DNA from: Cryptomeria japonica
Taxonomy: Eukaryota > Streptophyta > Pinopsida > Cupressales > Cupressaceae
Direction of reading: 5' to 3'
Assembly: GCF_030272615.1 (NCBI RefSeq)
Contig: NC_081408.1
Coordinates: forward strand, 307,211,950 to 307,275,949
DNA length: 64,000 bases
Shown: positions 10,661-22,604 of the stretch, in pieces
How positions within the stretch are numbered: position 1 is the stretch's first letter
Layout: each line of letters begins with the position of its first letter
Position numbers and translations under genes: made by a program
Notes under the pieces: model-generated
Told to the model about the DNA's origin: nothing
Databases searched by the model: none
The model's input: only the letters and a program-made list of their open reading frames with translations

Positions 10661-12654
10661 CCCCACCCCCCCTTAAGATGAACTTAGGGAGTAGCTAAAA
10701 ACAACTAAAGACTAAAAAATGCATGTAAACAAAATGCATGAAAGTAACAATGTGTCTCGACAACTAGGCCCAACGAGGTACCGAAGTACAAAATATCTCT
10801 CAAAACTGGAGAAAAGGAGAAAACCTCATGGGAAAAACTCCTCTCCTAAAGAGAGAAATACAAGTGAAGGAATGAAGAAGCCTCCAAACAAGAGAATGTC
10901 CTAGAAAAAAGGAACAAAGGATGAACATGAAGAACACCACTAAAGCATGAAGCTGCAAACACTGTTGAAGAATAATTGTTGATCTGAAGAAGCTCTATTG
11001 AAATAGAAGATGATCAGGTAGAGAAGATTGTAATATGCATGAGTGCCCTCAAATAACACTACTCGAATCAGATGGCAAACAAAGGCAAACAAATGAACTC
11101 AAAGATATAGATGGCAAAAAACACCAAAGTTTGAAGAGTTGATCAATCAAAGATGGAAGGTTGCCTCCAAAAATAGGAATGAAAGAGTGTCCATATGGTA
11201 AATGATCCATCTCACCAAAATGCATAGGTAACCAGCCACTGCATCCACCTAGTACATAGGAACAAATACTGAATACATAGCTCACTCTAACGAACTAAGG
11301 AAGTATTAGAACCAACAACCAATAGGAGAAACCCCCCCATAATGCTGACAAGGGAGAGGGGACAAATACACTAAAACTGAATGCCAAGAAAAACTGCATG
11401 ACGAAGAACCAGGAACATCAAGAGTGCAACATAAAGTACAAACACATATAAAGGCTAGTGTCATGGAAGGAACACTCACTTGACACACATCATGAGGCTA
11501 ATATCATGGAAGGAACACTCACGTGACAAAGGTAGATGGTAAACAAAGACAAACATCAAACACCCCATGGCACTTTATAATGGAGTGCGAGTACAATAAG
11601 GCACAGGATGTGCAAGATCCCAAGCATGCAAGGCATAGTGGCACTTTATCTCAATGCGTTTGTAAAAAGGAAAATGCTTACAAATTGATGTATACGATGC
11701 TCAAAGAAGACAAAAAGGCTGGAAATACAAAAATAATAGCCAAAGATGAGTCATCCCACACAAAGAAAAGGATCCCAGGAGTTGAAACATCCAAGATATT
11801 CACTAGTGTACATAAATACAAAACACTAAATAAAATATACTTGGAGCAGCATCAGGAAAGAAGACCCATACCACTAGAAAGTGCACATAACCATCTTTCC
11901 AACGATATCTCATGTTCCAAAAACGGAGTCCAAATGCTCAAGATATGCCTCCTTGAGTGCAAAAAAGAACTTCTAGCTTTGATGTAAAAAAAAAAACATC
12001 AAAACAGAAAAACCAGAAGATCAAACTTCTAGATCTGAAAAAGAGATCAAAGAGAGCTTTTCGGTGATATAAAATTTTCCAAAAAATGACTCTGTTTGCT
12101 CAAGTTATGGTGAAAACCCCACCTCCCTATCCAAAATGCTTGCAACAGGGACCTGCATGGTGACTTGGCAGAGCTGGCAACGATGGATTGGGGTACACGG
12201 GCAGTGGTGGTCGGCAACTAAACTGCTAGCGGTGAGTGGCGGTGGTTACTGTTGGCCACAACGGTTAACGGACCTATTGATAGCCATGGCGACTAGTAAA
12301 CTGTTAGCGGTAGCAGGCGCTGTGGTGGCTACAATCACCGCGTCGACCTAAGCATGTCATTAAACTGCCTAAAACATTTTTTTTTCACCTTGATCCGCAT
12401 GCAGAAGGGGGATGTACGACTCTGAGCAAATTTTTTTTCCCTAGAAGTCAACTTTGTCCAAATTGGACAAATTATATATGGAAATAGGGTTTTTTGGGCG
12501 CTCTAAGCACAATCGTGTGTTCCGTTTGAGCCTAAAATGCCAAAAAAAAGCTAACCCCAGATCCAATAGAAAACCTCTTAAATCTAAAACTCTCAAAGCT
12601 CCAAAAAATTATTAAAAAAACAACAGGCAGCAACAAATCTGAGCTCTGATACCA
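10661..12654 (-). repeat. interior copy 1 of the three-LTR element
   Basis: About 1.99 kb between LTRs, from polypurine tract (rc of CCCCACCCCCCCTTAAG) to primer site (12643-12654). Alignable by eye with 12965-14967 throughout. Open frames in it are short, not shared with known families, and differ between copies, so I call none as genes. Confidence 0.8.
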
Positions 12655-12964
12655 TATAGGTGTTGAGGAAAATCAACACTAAAACTCCTAAGGATCACCT
12701 GCATGCAAACTTATCACAGAAAAAGAGAAGCAAAAACAAACCTATGGAGGCCATAATTCAATGATCCAGAAAAGAGGATTCATATTGTTTGTGCAAGAAT
12801 AATGCAATACAATTACAAAATACAAATTACAAAGAGAGAATCCTTATAAAAGGATACTAGAAACCCTAAAGAATTATAAGATGCCTAAGTTTAGCTTAAG
12901 CGTATAGTATAATAGACTAATAATTAAATAAATAATTATTAGCCACAACATGATAACTCTAACA
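12655..12964 (-). repeat. LTR copy 2 (central) of the three-LTR element
   Basis: Shared central LTR, bounded by a primer site on its left (12643-12654) and a polypurine tract on its right (12965-12976). No target duplication of its own is visible. Confidence 0.85.
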
Positions 12965-14967
12965 CCCCCCCTTAAGATGAACTTAGGGAGTAGCTAAAAA
13001 CAACTAAGGACTAAAAAATGCATGTAAACAAAATGCATGAAAGTAACAATGTGTCCCGACAACTAGCCCGATGAGGTACCCAAACCCAAGTACAAAAGAT
13101 CTCTCACAACTGGAGAAATGGAGAAAATCTCATGGGAAAAACTCCTCTTCTAAAGAGAGAAATACAAGTGAAGGATTGAAGAAGCATCCAAACAAGACAA
13201 TGTCCCAGAAAAAAGGAACAAAGGATGAACATGAAGAACACTAGTGAAGCATGAAGCTGCAAACACTATCGAAGAATAACTATCGATTTGAAAAACCTCT
13301 ATTGAAATAGAAGATGATCAGGTAGAGAAGATTGTAATTTGCATGAGTGCCCTCAAATAACACCACTCGAATCAAATGGCAAACAATTGAACTCAAAGAT
13401 ATAAATGGCAAAAAACACCAATGTTTGAAGAGTTGATCAATCGAAGATGGAAGGTTGCCTCCAAAAATAGGAATGAAAGAGTTTCCATATGGTAAATGAT
13501 CCATCTCATTGAAATGCATAGGTAACCAGCCACTGCATCCGCCTAGTACATAGGAACAAATACTGAATACATAGCTCACTCTAATGAACCAAGGAAGTAT
13601 TAGAACCAACAACCAACAGGAGAAAGCCCCCCATAATACTGACAAGGGAGAGGAGATAGGTACACTAAAACTGAATGCCAAGAAAATTGCATGACAAAGA
13701 ACTAGGAACATCGAGAGTGCAACAGAAAGTACAAACACATATAAAGGTTGGTGTCATGGAAGTAACACTCACTTGACACATATCATGAGGCTAATGTCAC
13801 AGAAGGAACACTCATGTGACAAAGGTAGATGGTAAACAAAGGCAAACATCAAACCCCCCCATGGCACTTTATAATGGAGTGCGAGTACAATAAGGCATAG
13901 GATGTGCAAGATCCCAAGCATGCAAGGCATAGTGGCACTTTATCTCAGTGCATTTGTAAAAAGTAAAATGCTTACAAATTGATGTATACAATGCTCAAAG
14001 AAGACAAAAGGTTGGAAATACAAAAATAATAGCCAAAAATGAGTCATCCCACATAAAGAAAAGGATCCCAGGAGTTGAAACATCCAAGATATTCACTAGT
14101 GTGCAAAAATGAAAAACACTGAATAAAATGTACTTGGAGTATAATCTGGAAAGAAGACCCATATCACTGGAAAGTGCACAGAACCAACTTTCCAATGATA
14201 TCTCATGTGCCAAAAACAGAGTCCGAATGCTCAAGATATGCCTCCCAGAGTGCAAAAAAGAACTTTTGGCTTTGATGTAAAAAAAAACATCAAAATAGAA
14301 AAACCAGAAGATCAAACCTCCAAATTTGAAAAGAGGTCGAAGGGAGCTTTCCGACAATATAATTTTTTCTAAAACACGACTCTGTTTGCCCAAAAACCAC
14401 CCCCCTATCCAAAAGGCTTGCAAGAGGAATCTATGTTGTGACTTGGTAGAGCTTCTGGTGGAGCGGAGGCAGCCGATTGGGGTGCACAGGCTGCGGTGGT
14501 GGTGGTCGGTGACCGAACCACTAGTGGTCAGCAACGTGGTTACCGTTGATCGCAGCGGTTAACGGATCGTTAGACCTGCTGATGGTCGCGACGACTAGTA
14601 AACCGCTGACGACAGCAAACGTTGTGGTGGCTTCGGTCACTGCGGCGGCCTAGGCACGTCGTTAAACTGCCTAAAACAATTTTTAAATTTTTTGCCTCGA
14701 TTCGCGTGTAAAAGGGGTCGTACGATCTTGAGCAAAAAAATTTTTACCCCAAAAGTCAACTTTGTCCAAATCGGACAAATTATATATGGAAATAGGGGTT
14801 TTTGGGTGCTCTAAGCACAATCATGTGGTCCGTTTGAGCCCAAAATGCCGAGAGAAAAAGCTGCCCCCAGATCCAATAGAAAACCTCTTAAATTTGAAAC
14901 TCTCAAAGCTCCAAAAAATTCTTCAAAAAACAAGAACAAGCAGCAGCAAATCTGAGCTCTGATACCA
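12965..14967 (-). repeat. interior copy 2 of the three-LTR element
   Basis: About 2.0 kb, near-duplicate of interior copy 1, ending at the primer site 14956-14967. Two minus-strand frames (13280-13738 and 13995-14534) are longer than chance suggests and hydrophobic. They are interrupted in copy 1 and match nothing I know. Confidence 0.8.
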
Positions 14968-15286
14968 TATAGGTGTTGAGGAAAAATCAACACTACAGCT
15001 CCCAAGGATCACCTGCATGCAAACTTGTCATAGAAGAAGATAAGCAAAAACAAAGCTATGGAGGCCAGAATTCAATGATCCATAAAAGAGGAGTCATATT
15101 GATTGTGCAAGAATAATGCAACACAATTACAAATTACAAAGAGAGAATCCTTATAAAAGGATACTAGAAACCCTAAAGGAGAAAACCCTAAAGAATTATA
15201 AGATAGCTAAGTTTATCTTAAGCGTAGAGTATAATAGACTAATAATTAAATAAATAATTATTAGCCACAACATGATAACTCTAACA
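14968..15286 (-). repeat. LTR copy 3 of the three-LTR element
   Basis: Minus-strand 5' LTR, starting TGTTAGAGTTATC at 15286 and ending CACCTATA at 14968. Followed on the plus strand by the right CAAAA target copy. Confidence 0.87.
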
Positions 15287-15291
15287 CAAAA

Positions 15292-15376
15292 CCATAGGCT
15301 AAAACCACCCAATAAAGTATAGCCAACCTCATCTTCATTATAGATGCCCTATGACATGTCAAAACACACATCAACA
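15292..15376 (-). repeat. LTR of copia element 1, second part
   Basis: Continuation of 9963-10342 after the nested insertion. It would start TGTTGATGTGTG on the minus strand at 15376. The boundary is inferred from the TG dinucleotide only. Confidence 0.5.
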
Positions 15377-15785
15377 TGTGTCCCTCCCTTTTACAACTTG
15401 TTTATGTGCTTGATACATTTTATATTTCCTATTTCAAGAGTCCAAACTTTTGGAGGCCATAACTTGTGAATCGTGTGTCTGATTGATGAACCGTTTGAAG
15501 CACTGGAAAGGTCATGAAGTGATATATTACCTAATAAAAAACTACACCATTTATTCTCACTTTTTAGGGCATTTTAGATGGTTTAAATTCCTCAAAATTA
15601 ATTTTACACCTTTCATTGCACCCTCCAAAACAAAATCTTTAATATCTTCAAAACTAGTTGTGATCTTGTGACGAAAATTCACCGGTATGCTTATCTAGCC
15701 AACAAGAAGCTTTTGGGGATAATTTTGAACCATTTTGTGCTTAAATTAAAACTTACTATAAATAGTAACCTCATGTAGATGTAAG
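15377..15785. other. spacer left of the pyrimidine-rich tract
   Basis: Unique-looking DNA without a gene. GAAGCACTGGAAAGGTCATG at about 15497 resembles GGCATTGGAAAGG in the left arm of the 25.5-kb inverted-repeat element, so this may be the left arm of a related element whose outer end was lost. A TATAAATAG motif lies near 15758. Confidence 0.4.
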
Positions 15786-16220
15786 GTTGAGAAACCATTT
15801 TCCCAACACCCCACACTCTCTCCCTACCTCTATTTCTCCAAGTCTCTCCCACAATCTCTCCCTCTCTACCTCACCTTATATCCTCAACCCCATATATATC
15901 CCTCTCTCTCTCTCTTATTATATCTCCCTCTCTTATTGTTTCTCTCCACTTTCTCTTTGTTCTCTCAATCACTACCTCCTTCCCATCCTCTCTTTCCCCA
16001 TCCCTAGGTTTTTCCTTACCTCCATCTTTACATCTCTACCTCTCCCTCCTTATCTCATCACCAACCTATCTCCTCCCTACATCTCTCTCACTGTATCTCT
16101 CCCCTAAGTCTCTTTTCCCTCTCTCCCTATGCTTTAAGACTTATATCTCTCCCCTCTCTAGTTTTTTACCTCCCTCTCCACCTCCCTCCTTTCCTCCTTA
16201 CCCATCTTCCTCTCTTTGTA

Positions 16221-16224
<4 letters not shown>

Positions 16225-16312
<88 letters not shown>
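16225..16312 (+). repeat. compound (TC)n-(AC)n microsatellite
   Basis: (TC)n at 16225-16252 switches directly to (AC)n up to 16312, about 60 bp uninterrupted. Confidence 0.95.
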
Positions 16313-16314
<2 letters not shown>

Positions 16315-16449
16315 TTCTATCCCTCCCCTCCCTAGTTCTTCCAATCACTCCCTATCTACCTCTCCCTCCCTCCCTCATTATCCCTCACTTAATCTTTGTT
16401 CTTATCTCTCATTTACTCTCTCCCTTCCTTCTTTCAATTATCACCTCTC

Positions 16450-16572
16450 CCTCCCTTATATAGGGTTTAGGGAAATAAAGAGTATGGTATAGGGTTGAGG
16501 ATATAGGGTTTAGTGTACCAGATTGATGGTATAGGGTTTAGGGTACATATAGTTGAGGGTAATGTGCATATT
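16450..16572 (+). repeat. telomere-like patch 1
   Basis: Within the CT tract, a purine-containing patch repeats TATAGGGTTTAGGG, TATAGGGTTGAGG and TATAGGGTTTAGTG. It contains the plant telomere word TTTAGGG spaced by TATAGGG-like words, not in perfect heptamer register. Confidence 0.6.
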
Positions 16573-17508
16573 GATACTCTCTCTCTCTCTCTCAACTCTC
16601 CCCTCTCTATGTCTCTCCCTCCATCTCTATCTCCCCCTCCCTTATTACCCTCATATCTATCTCCCTCCCCCTCTATCTATTATACTCTTTCCCTCTCTAT
16701 TCTCTCTCCATTGTCTAGGTTGTCACCTCTCCCTCTTGCCCTCTCTCTTCCTCTCTCCCTTTCTAGGTTTCTCCTTCCCTCCCTCTCCACCTCTATACCT
16801 CTCCATCCATGTATCATTAGGCACCTATCTCTATCTCCTTGTATCTATCTCTACCACCTCTCTCTCTCTCTCTCCCCCATCTATGTATTTAATCTCTCTC
16901 TCACCCTCTACATATATCACCTCTTTATCTATCCCCTCTCTAGCTCTCTCCCTCTCTCTCCCTCTCTCTCTTTCCATCACCCCTTATCCCTCTTCCTTTA
17001 TGAACTCTATCCTTCACTTTTATATCCCCTCACCTCTTTATCTCCCCTAAAATCTAGAACTATTACTCTCTCTCTCTCTCTAGGTCTTTTCTACCCTCTC
17101 TCTAACCTTCCCTCCTTATGTCCATGTATATCTTTGTCTCCCTCCATCTCTCTTCTCCTCTTATTACTTCTCGCCACTCTCTCTTCATTCTCGTGATCAC
17201 CACCTCTCCCTCCCAACCTCTCTCTCCATCCCTATGTCTCTCCCTCCCTCAATATTTACCTCTCTACCTCTCCCTCTTTGTCTCATTACCCACCTCTCTC
17301 CCCACTCTATCTCCCTTGCCTCTATCTCTTGACCAAGGGTTTCTTCAAGACAAAGTGTCCAAATGATGTCTTCGACATAACCAGGTGTTTTCCATGCTAT
17401 TCCAAGTTCTGGTGATTTCTCACCCTGGCTCTAGGTCTCTCACCTCTATATCTTTCTCCTTTCTAGTTCTTTCCTCTTTGCCTCCTTACCCCTCTTTCTC
17501 TATTTGTG

Positions 17509-17549
<41 letters not shown>

Positions 17550-17663
17550 CTCTTCCCTCTTTAGGTACCTAAATCACTCCCTTCCTCCTCTGCTCTCTCT
17601 TTCTCTTTATTATTCCCTCCCCCCTCTTCTCTCTCCCTCCCCTCTCTAGGTCATCACCTCTCC

Positions 17664-17750
17664 CTCCCTTGTATAGGGTTTAGATAATAGGTTGTAGGAT
17701 ATAAGGTTTAGGGTATAGGGTACACAGGGTTGAGGGTATTGGTAGTATTG
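17664..17750 (+). repeat. telomere-like patch 2
   Basis: TATAGGGTTTAGATAATAGG, AAGGTTTAGGGTATAGGG and GGGTTGAGGGTATT follow each other. The patch is again inserted between CT-rich blocks and followed by TTGATGCTTCTCTCTC, similar to the exit of patch 1 (ATTGATACTCTCTCTC). Confidence 0.6.
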
Positions 17751-18244
17751 ATGCTTCTCTCTCTCTCTCTCTCTAGGTCTCTCCCTCATTTTCTTCCTCT
17801 CTACCTCTACATCCCCCTCCCTCCTCACCCCCATATCTATCTCCCTACCCCACTCCCACTTATTATCACTCCCTCTCTTATTATCTCTCTCCATTATCCA
17901 AGTTGTCAACTTTCCCTCCCAACCTCTCTCTCTCTACTCTTTAGGTTTCTCCCTTATTCTCTCTCTCTCTAGGTCTCTCCCTCATTTTCTTCCTCTCTAC
18001 CTCTACACCCCCCTCCCTCCTCACCCCCATATCTATCTCCCTACCCCACTCCCACTTATTATCACTCCCTCTCTTATTATCTCTCTCCATTATCCAAGTT
18101 GTCAACTTTCCCTCCCAACCTCTCTCTCTCTACTCTTTAGGTTTCTCCCTTATTCCCTCTCTACCTCATCCCCCCTTACCCCCTCCTCTCTCTCTCCCTC
18201 CCTCCCTCCCTCCAATTCTCTATCTCCTCCTTACCTAGCATGTG

Positions 18245-18277
<33 letters not shown>

Positions 18278-18279
18278 CT

Positions 18280-18440
18280 ATATGGTATAGGGTATATAAA
18301 TTATTTAGGGTATAGGTTTTAGGGAATAGGGTCTAGAGAGAGTGAAAGACCCTATCCCCCTTCTCCATCTCTCTTTATCTCTGGTATAGGGTATATAAAT
18401 TCGTTAGGGTATAGGTTTTAGGGAATAGGGTTTATGGAGT
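18280..18440 (+). repeat. telomere-like patch 3 at the strand switch
   Basis: Two copies of GGTATAGGGTATATAAATT plus TTAGGGTATAGGTTTTAGGG and TAGGGAATAGGGT words, about 110 bp apart. This patch marks the change from pyrimidine-rich (left) to purine-rich (right) plus strand. Confidence 0.6.
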
Positions 18441-18678
18441 GATAGACCTAGGAAGGAGATAGAGAGGTGATGTAAGATAGAGAAGAGAATAAGAGAGTTC
18501 ATAAATGGAGAGTGGTAAGGGGAGTGGGAGAGAACTAGAGAGGGTACATATGGAGAGGTTAGAGACCTAGAGGGGGAGAGAGAGGTGAGAGACCTAGATG
18601 GGAAGAGAGGGGTAAGATAGATAGACATAGGTAGAAGAGGAGATGTGATGACTTAAAGAGAGGAGTGTGAGAGAGAAA

Positions 18679-18852
<174 letters not shown>

Positions 18853-19741
18853 AAGGAGGTGGGGAGGTATTATGTAGACATGGAGTGAGAGACCTAGACA
18901 AGAGAAGGAGAAGAAAATGATGGAGAAATTCATGAAGATCAAGAGAGGGGTAAGGAGGGAGGGAGATAAGTAGAGAGTGAGGGAAATAACTAGAGAAGGG
19001 AGAGATATAGAGGTGAGATGCCTAGAGCTTGGGGAGAGAGAGGTGGGTAAGTACATAGGGATGGATAGGTAGAAAGGTAAAGAGGGAGGGATGGAGAGTC
19101 TTATAGAGGGGGGGGAGAGAGAGAGAGGGTGAGAGGGAAAGGTAGTGATCAAGAGAATGGAGAGATATGGGGGAGAGAAATAATAAGAGAGGGAGAGTGA
19201 AGAAGAGAGAGGGAGGGATGCAAGGATAGAGATGGGGGAAGGAGGAAAGGCAAGGTAGAGAGGAAAGCAGGTAGGGATGAAGTAAAAGGTAAAAACCTCA
19301 ACTATACATCATCACTCATAAACCATAAAATCTAAGCCTTAATTTAGATATGATATATGAGATAGAGAGAGGTGGAGAGGGAGGGAGATCTAACTAGAGA
19401 GGGGTTATATAGATATATAAGATACCTAGAGGGGGAGAGAGAGGTGAAAGACCTGGATAGGGAGAGAGAGGGGTGAGATAGATAGAGGGGGATAGACAGA
19501 GGTTTGTAATGAGACATGGATGGAGACATAGAGAGGTGGAGAGGGAAAGAGGGAGAAACATAGAGGGGCAGAGAGGGTGCGATGAAAAGTTGATGATGTA
19601 GATGGTGGAGAGAGATAATAAGAATTGGTAGGGAAGGAAGAGAGAGATGGGGTAAGGAGGGAGGGGAAGATAGAGAGGGAGAGGGGAAGAAAGGGAGGGT
19701 GATACCTAGAAAGGGGATAGAGGGATAAGGAGGATAGATAT

Positions 19742-19901
<160 letters not shown>

Positions 19902-21370
19902 AAGGAGAGCTAGAAATGGAGGGAGTGAAATACCTAGAGAAGGAAATAGAGAGGTGAGGGGAGAGAGAGAGAAGAGATGGAGATAGTTCACAAATAGATA
20001 GGGGTAAAAGAGGAGGGATATAGAGGTGGAGATAGAGGGAGAAAACTAGAAAGGGGATAGATAGATAGGTGAGACAACTAGAGAGGGAAAGAGAGATGAG
20101 AGACCTAGATGGTAAGAGATAGGGGTGGAATAGATAGAGGGGGATAGAGAGAGGTGGTTAACAAGACATGGATGCAGAGGTAGATAGGCGGAAAGGAAAG
20201 GAGAAGCCTAAAGAGGGGAGAGAGAGGTGACAACCTAGACAATAGAGAGAAAATACAAGAGTGAGAGAGAATAACATAGAGGGGGAGGGAGATAGATATA
20301 GGGGTATGTATGGATGGGGAGATAGAGAGGGAGAGGGTAAGAAAGGGAGGGAGATACCTAGAGAGGGGAGGGAGGGATAAGAGGATAGACAAAAGAAAAT
20401 GATAGGAGTAAGAGGGGATGGATGGAGAGGTAGACATCGAGGGAGTGATAGACCTATGGAAGGACGAGATAAAGAGGTTAGGGGAGAGAAATAAGAGGAG
20501 GAAAGGGATAGGGTTAAGAGGGGAGAGAGAGAGAGGTAGAGAGGGAGGGAGATAACTATAGAGGGGAAATTTAGATAAGTGAGAGACCTAGAGGGATAAA
20601 GAGAGATGAGAAAACTAGATAGTGAGAGAGGAGTGAGATAGATAGAGGGGCATAGAGAGAGGTGTGTAATGAGACCTCTATGTAGAGGTAGATAGGTGGA
20701 GAGGAAGAGAGGGATAAACCTAGAGAGGGGAGAGAGAGGGTAGGATGGAGAGGTGATGATCTAGACAACTAAGAGAGAATAAGAGAGGAAGAGAGAATAA
20801 TAGATAGCGGGGGAGGGAGATAGTGAAGGAGAGGAGAAGAAAGGGAGAGATCTGGAGAAGGCAGCGAGGGAGAAGAGGAGAGATAGAAGAACAAAGGAAT
20901 GAGTAAAATGGGATGGATGGAGAGGTAGACATGGTGGGAGTGAGAGATATAGGGAAGGAGGAGATAGGTGAGGGGAGATAAATAAGAGGAGAGATTTCAT
21001 AAATGGACAGGGGTAAGGGGGGGAGAGAGAAAGGTGGATAGGGAGGGAGAGAAATAGAGAGTGGACAATAGATAGGTGAGAGACCTAGAGGAGGAGAGAG
21101 AAGTGGGTAATGAGATAGGGAGGGAGAGGTAGTGAGGTAAAGAGGGAGGGAGGGAGAGACCTAGATATGGGGAGAGAGAGGGTGGAAGGGATAGGTAGTG
21201 ATCAGGAGAATAGAGAGGGAGGGAGTTAGGGATAGAGATGGGGGTAAGGAGGGTTTGAAAGGTAGAGAGGGTGGAATATACATAGAGAGGGGAGAGAGAG
21301 GTGAGAGAGACAAGAGAGGGAGAGAGAGATAGGTCTAGAGTGTGGGGAAGATAAAGAGAGTGAGATAGAA

Positions 21371-22604
21371 AGCTAAAGAATGCTAATAGGTTCATGCTGA
21401 TTACTAAAATTTGACATGTTGATTATTGAAATTTGACTGTCTAAAAATTTATATGACCCTCTAAAATATGGATTCTATATTATAAATCCTATAGAGTTGA
21501 AACCACTCTCAAACATCTTTCCAATATATACATGAAATATAACTTAAAGTATACTTGAATGTTACATTTCATGTATACATTCTTCTTTGGGGATTGGGTG
21601 TAACTTGCATCCAAATTGGAACATTTACCCATTCACAACACCTCCTACAATTTTGCCAATGTAGAACATTTGGTGAACGCCAAATGCAAAAAGTGCATTG
21701 TGCACTTTTTAAATTTGGTGAGCACCATGTTTACATTGGAAAGTACCAACCCTTTGGGTTGGATTTGCCTTGGGCATCCAACCCAAAGGCTTGGATGAAC
21801 ATTTCAGGTTAGAGACATGTTTTTACTAGAAGATTGAAAATTTTGACATTTTTTTGGCTGTGCTCTCCATCATGTTTGCACGTGTTTCAATGCAACTAAA
21901 AAAACCATAATATTGTTAAGCTCTCACTTATCTATCCAATCATGTAATTTGTTTCACATTTTGATTTTGTTATGGCTTTCATCTTTTATTTGTTTTGTTA
22001 GTGTGTCCGTTTTTGGTAAAAAAAAAGGTGCTATTTTGGGCATAAGTTTTTACACGTTCATCAAATTTCAAAGAAACTTAAATTTTTAGAAACTAGACTC
22101 CATTCTAAACACCTTGAAAAAAAAGTTTTGATTTTTGATTAGTTTTCAATGATTTTAGGGGGAGCACACTCAAATTTCTATTTTTCAGGATGTGTCTACT
22201 TTGGAAATTAGTAAAAAAACATATAATGATTAAAAAATTAGCCGAAAAATCTGGCATAAACTAAAAGGTGTTAGCTAATTTCTCACTAAAGGAATTTTTA
22301 AAATTCTAAAAAAAAGTTAACATTTTGGTAGGGCCACAATATACTCTATGTTATGTTTTTTGCATAAAAATAGGACCACTTTTTTGTGGCCCCCCTTTTT
22401 GAATCCCTTAGTCTCCACCATTTTCAAAACAAAATAGTAGTTTAGAAAGTAGGCTCAGAACTCTTTGACTCTTGTTCTTTTTGCATCTTCAAATTTGGAG
22501 TGTAATTATGTTCAATTTGTTGTCAAACTTCAGACTGCTGATTTTAGAAAAAAAGTGGCATCTTAAGACCCCGTTTTGGTACCACATCTTGGTGCACATA
22601 CCCT
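21371..22604. mobile_element. right end of a TIR-type element bordering the GA tract
   Basis: Starts with CTAAAGAATGCTAATAGG, related to 51863 onward, contains the hairpin at 21527-21577, and ends CTTGGTGCACATACCCTA. The last 170 bp resemble 33520-33691, sharing CTTAAG, GTTTTGG, CCAT/ACAT and TGCACATACCCTA in order. The left end is not identified; it may have been removed by copia element 1. Short frames near 21555-21812 lack support. Confidence 0.55.
21527..21577. other. 51-nt hairpin, copy A
   Basis: TATACATGAAATATAAC and its near-perfect complement GTTACATTTCATGTATA flank a self-complementary AAGTATACTT centre. A longer version occurs at 51988-52088, with the same preceding words (GAAACCACTCTCAAACATC) 15 to 20 bases upstream. 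Confidence 0.8.

Larger units (their letters stand above)
10343..15286 (-). mobile_element. coding-poor copia-type element with three LTRs and two interiors
   Basis: LTRs at 10343-10660, 12655-12964 and 14968-15286 (310-319 bp) alternate with two similar interiors of about 2.0 kb. Each interior has TGGTATCAGAGC on the minus strand directly against the LTR end CACCTATA, and a G-run polypurine tract against the LTR start TGTTAGAG. One perfect target duplication, CAAAA (10338-10342 and 15287-15291), bounds the whole 4.9 kb, so it counts as one insertion. No gag or pol motifs were seen, so it is non-autonomous. Confidence 0.88.
1..15376 (-). mobile_element. Ty1-copia element 1, partial and doubly nested
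   Basis: Minus-strand LTR retrotransposon with the copia order: LTR, primer site, gag, protease, integrase. RT and RNase H would lie left of base 1. Gag is interrupted by the element at 1919-9440 and the LTR by the element at 10343-15286. Removing both gives a continuous element. Several in-frame stops and frameshifts show it is long dead. The right boundary at 15376 rests on a TG start read on the minus strand and is less certain than the internal structure. Confidence 0.8.
15786..18280 (+). repeat. pyrimidine-rich CT low-complexity tract
   Basis: About 2.5 kb almost entirely C and T on the plus strand, built from CTCTCTCC, CCTCC and CTAGGTCTCTCCCT-like words. A block of about 175 bp from CTCTCTAGGTCTCTCCCTCA at about 17770 recurs in tandem at about 17960. 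Long serine/leucine/proline frames here are by-products of the CT repeat, not genes. Confidence 0.9.

Noticed and set aside
13280-14534. Hydrophobic minus-strand frames in interior copy 2
   Set aside because: They are shortened or broken in interior copy 1 and match no family; treated as chance frames in an AT-rich interior.
16513-17366. Long serine/leucine/proline-rich open frames in the CT tract (also 26049-26984 and minus-strand 18559-19991)
   Set aside because: CT and GA repeats rarely contain stop codons, so long frames are expected. No start context, domain or codon bias supports a gene.
16450-18440. A true telomere or chromosome end
   Set aside because: TTTAGGG words are few, out of register and embedded in CT DNA with transposons on both sides.
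21555-21812. 85-codon frame right of hairpin A
   Set aside because: No motif, overlaps inverted words such as AACCCTTTGGGTT and ATCCAACCCAAAGG, and has no counterpart beside hairpin B.
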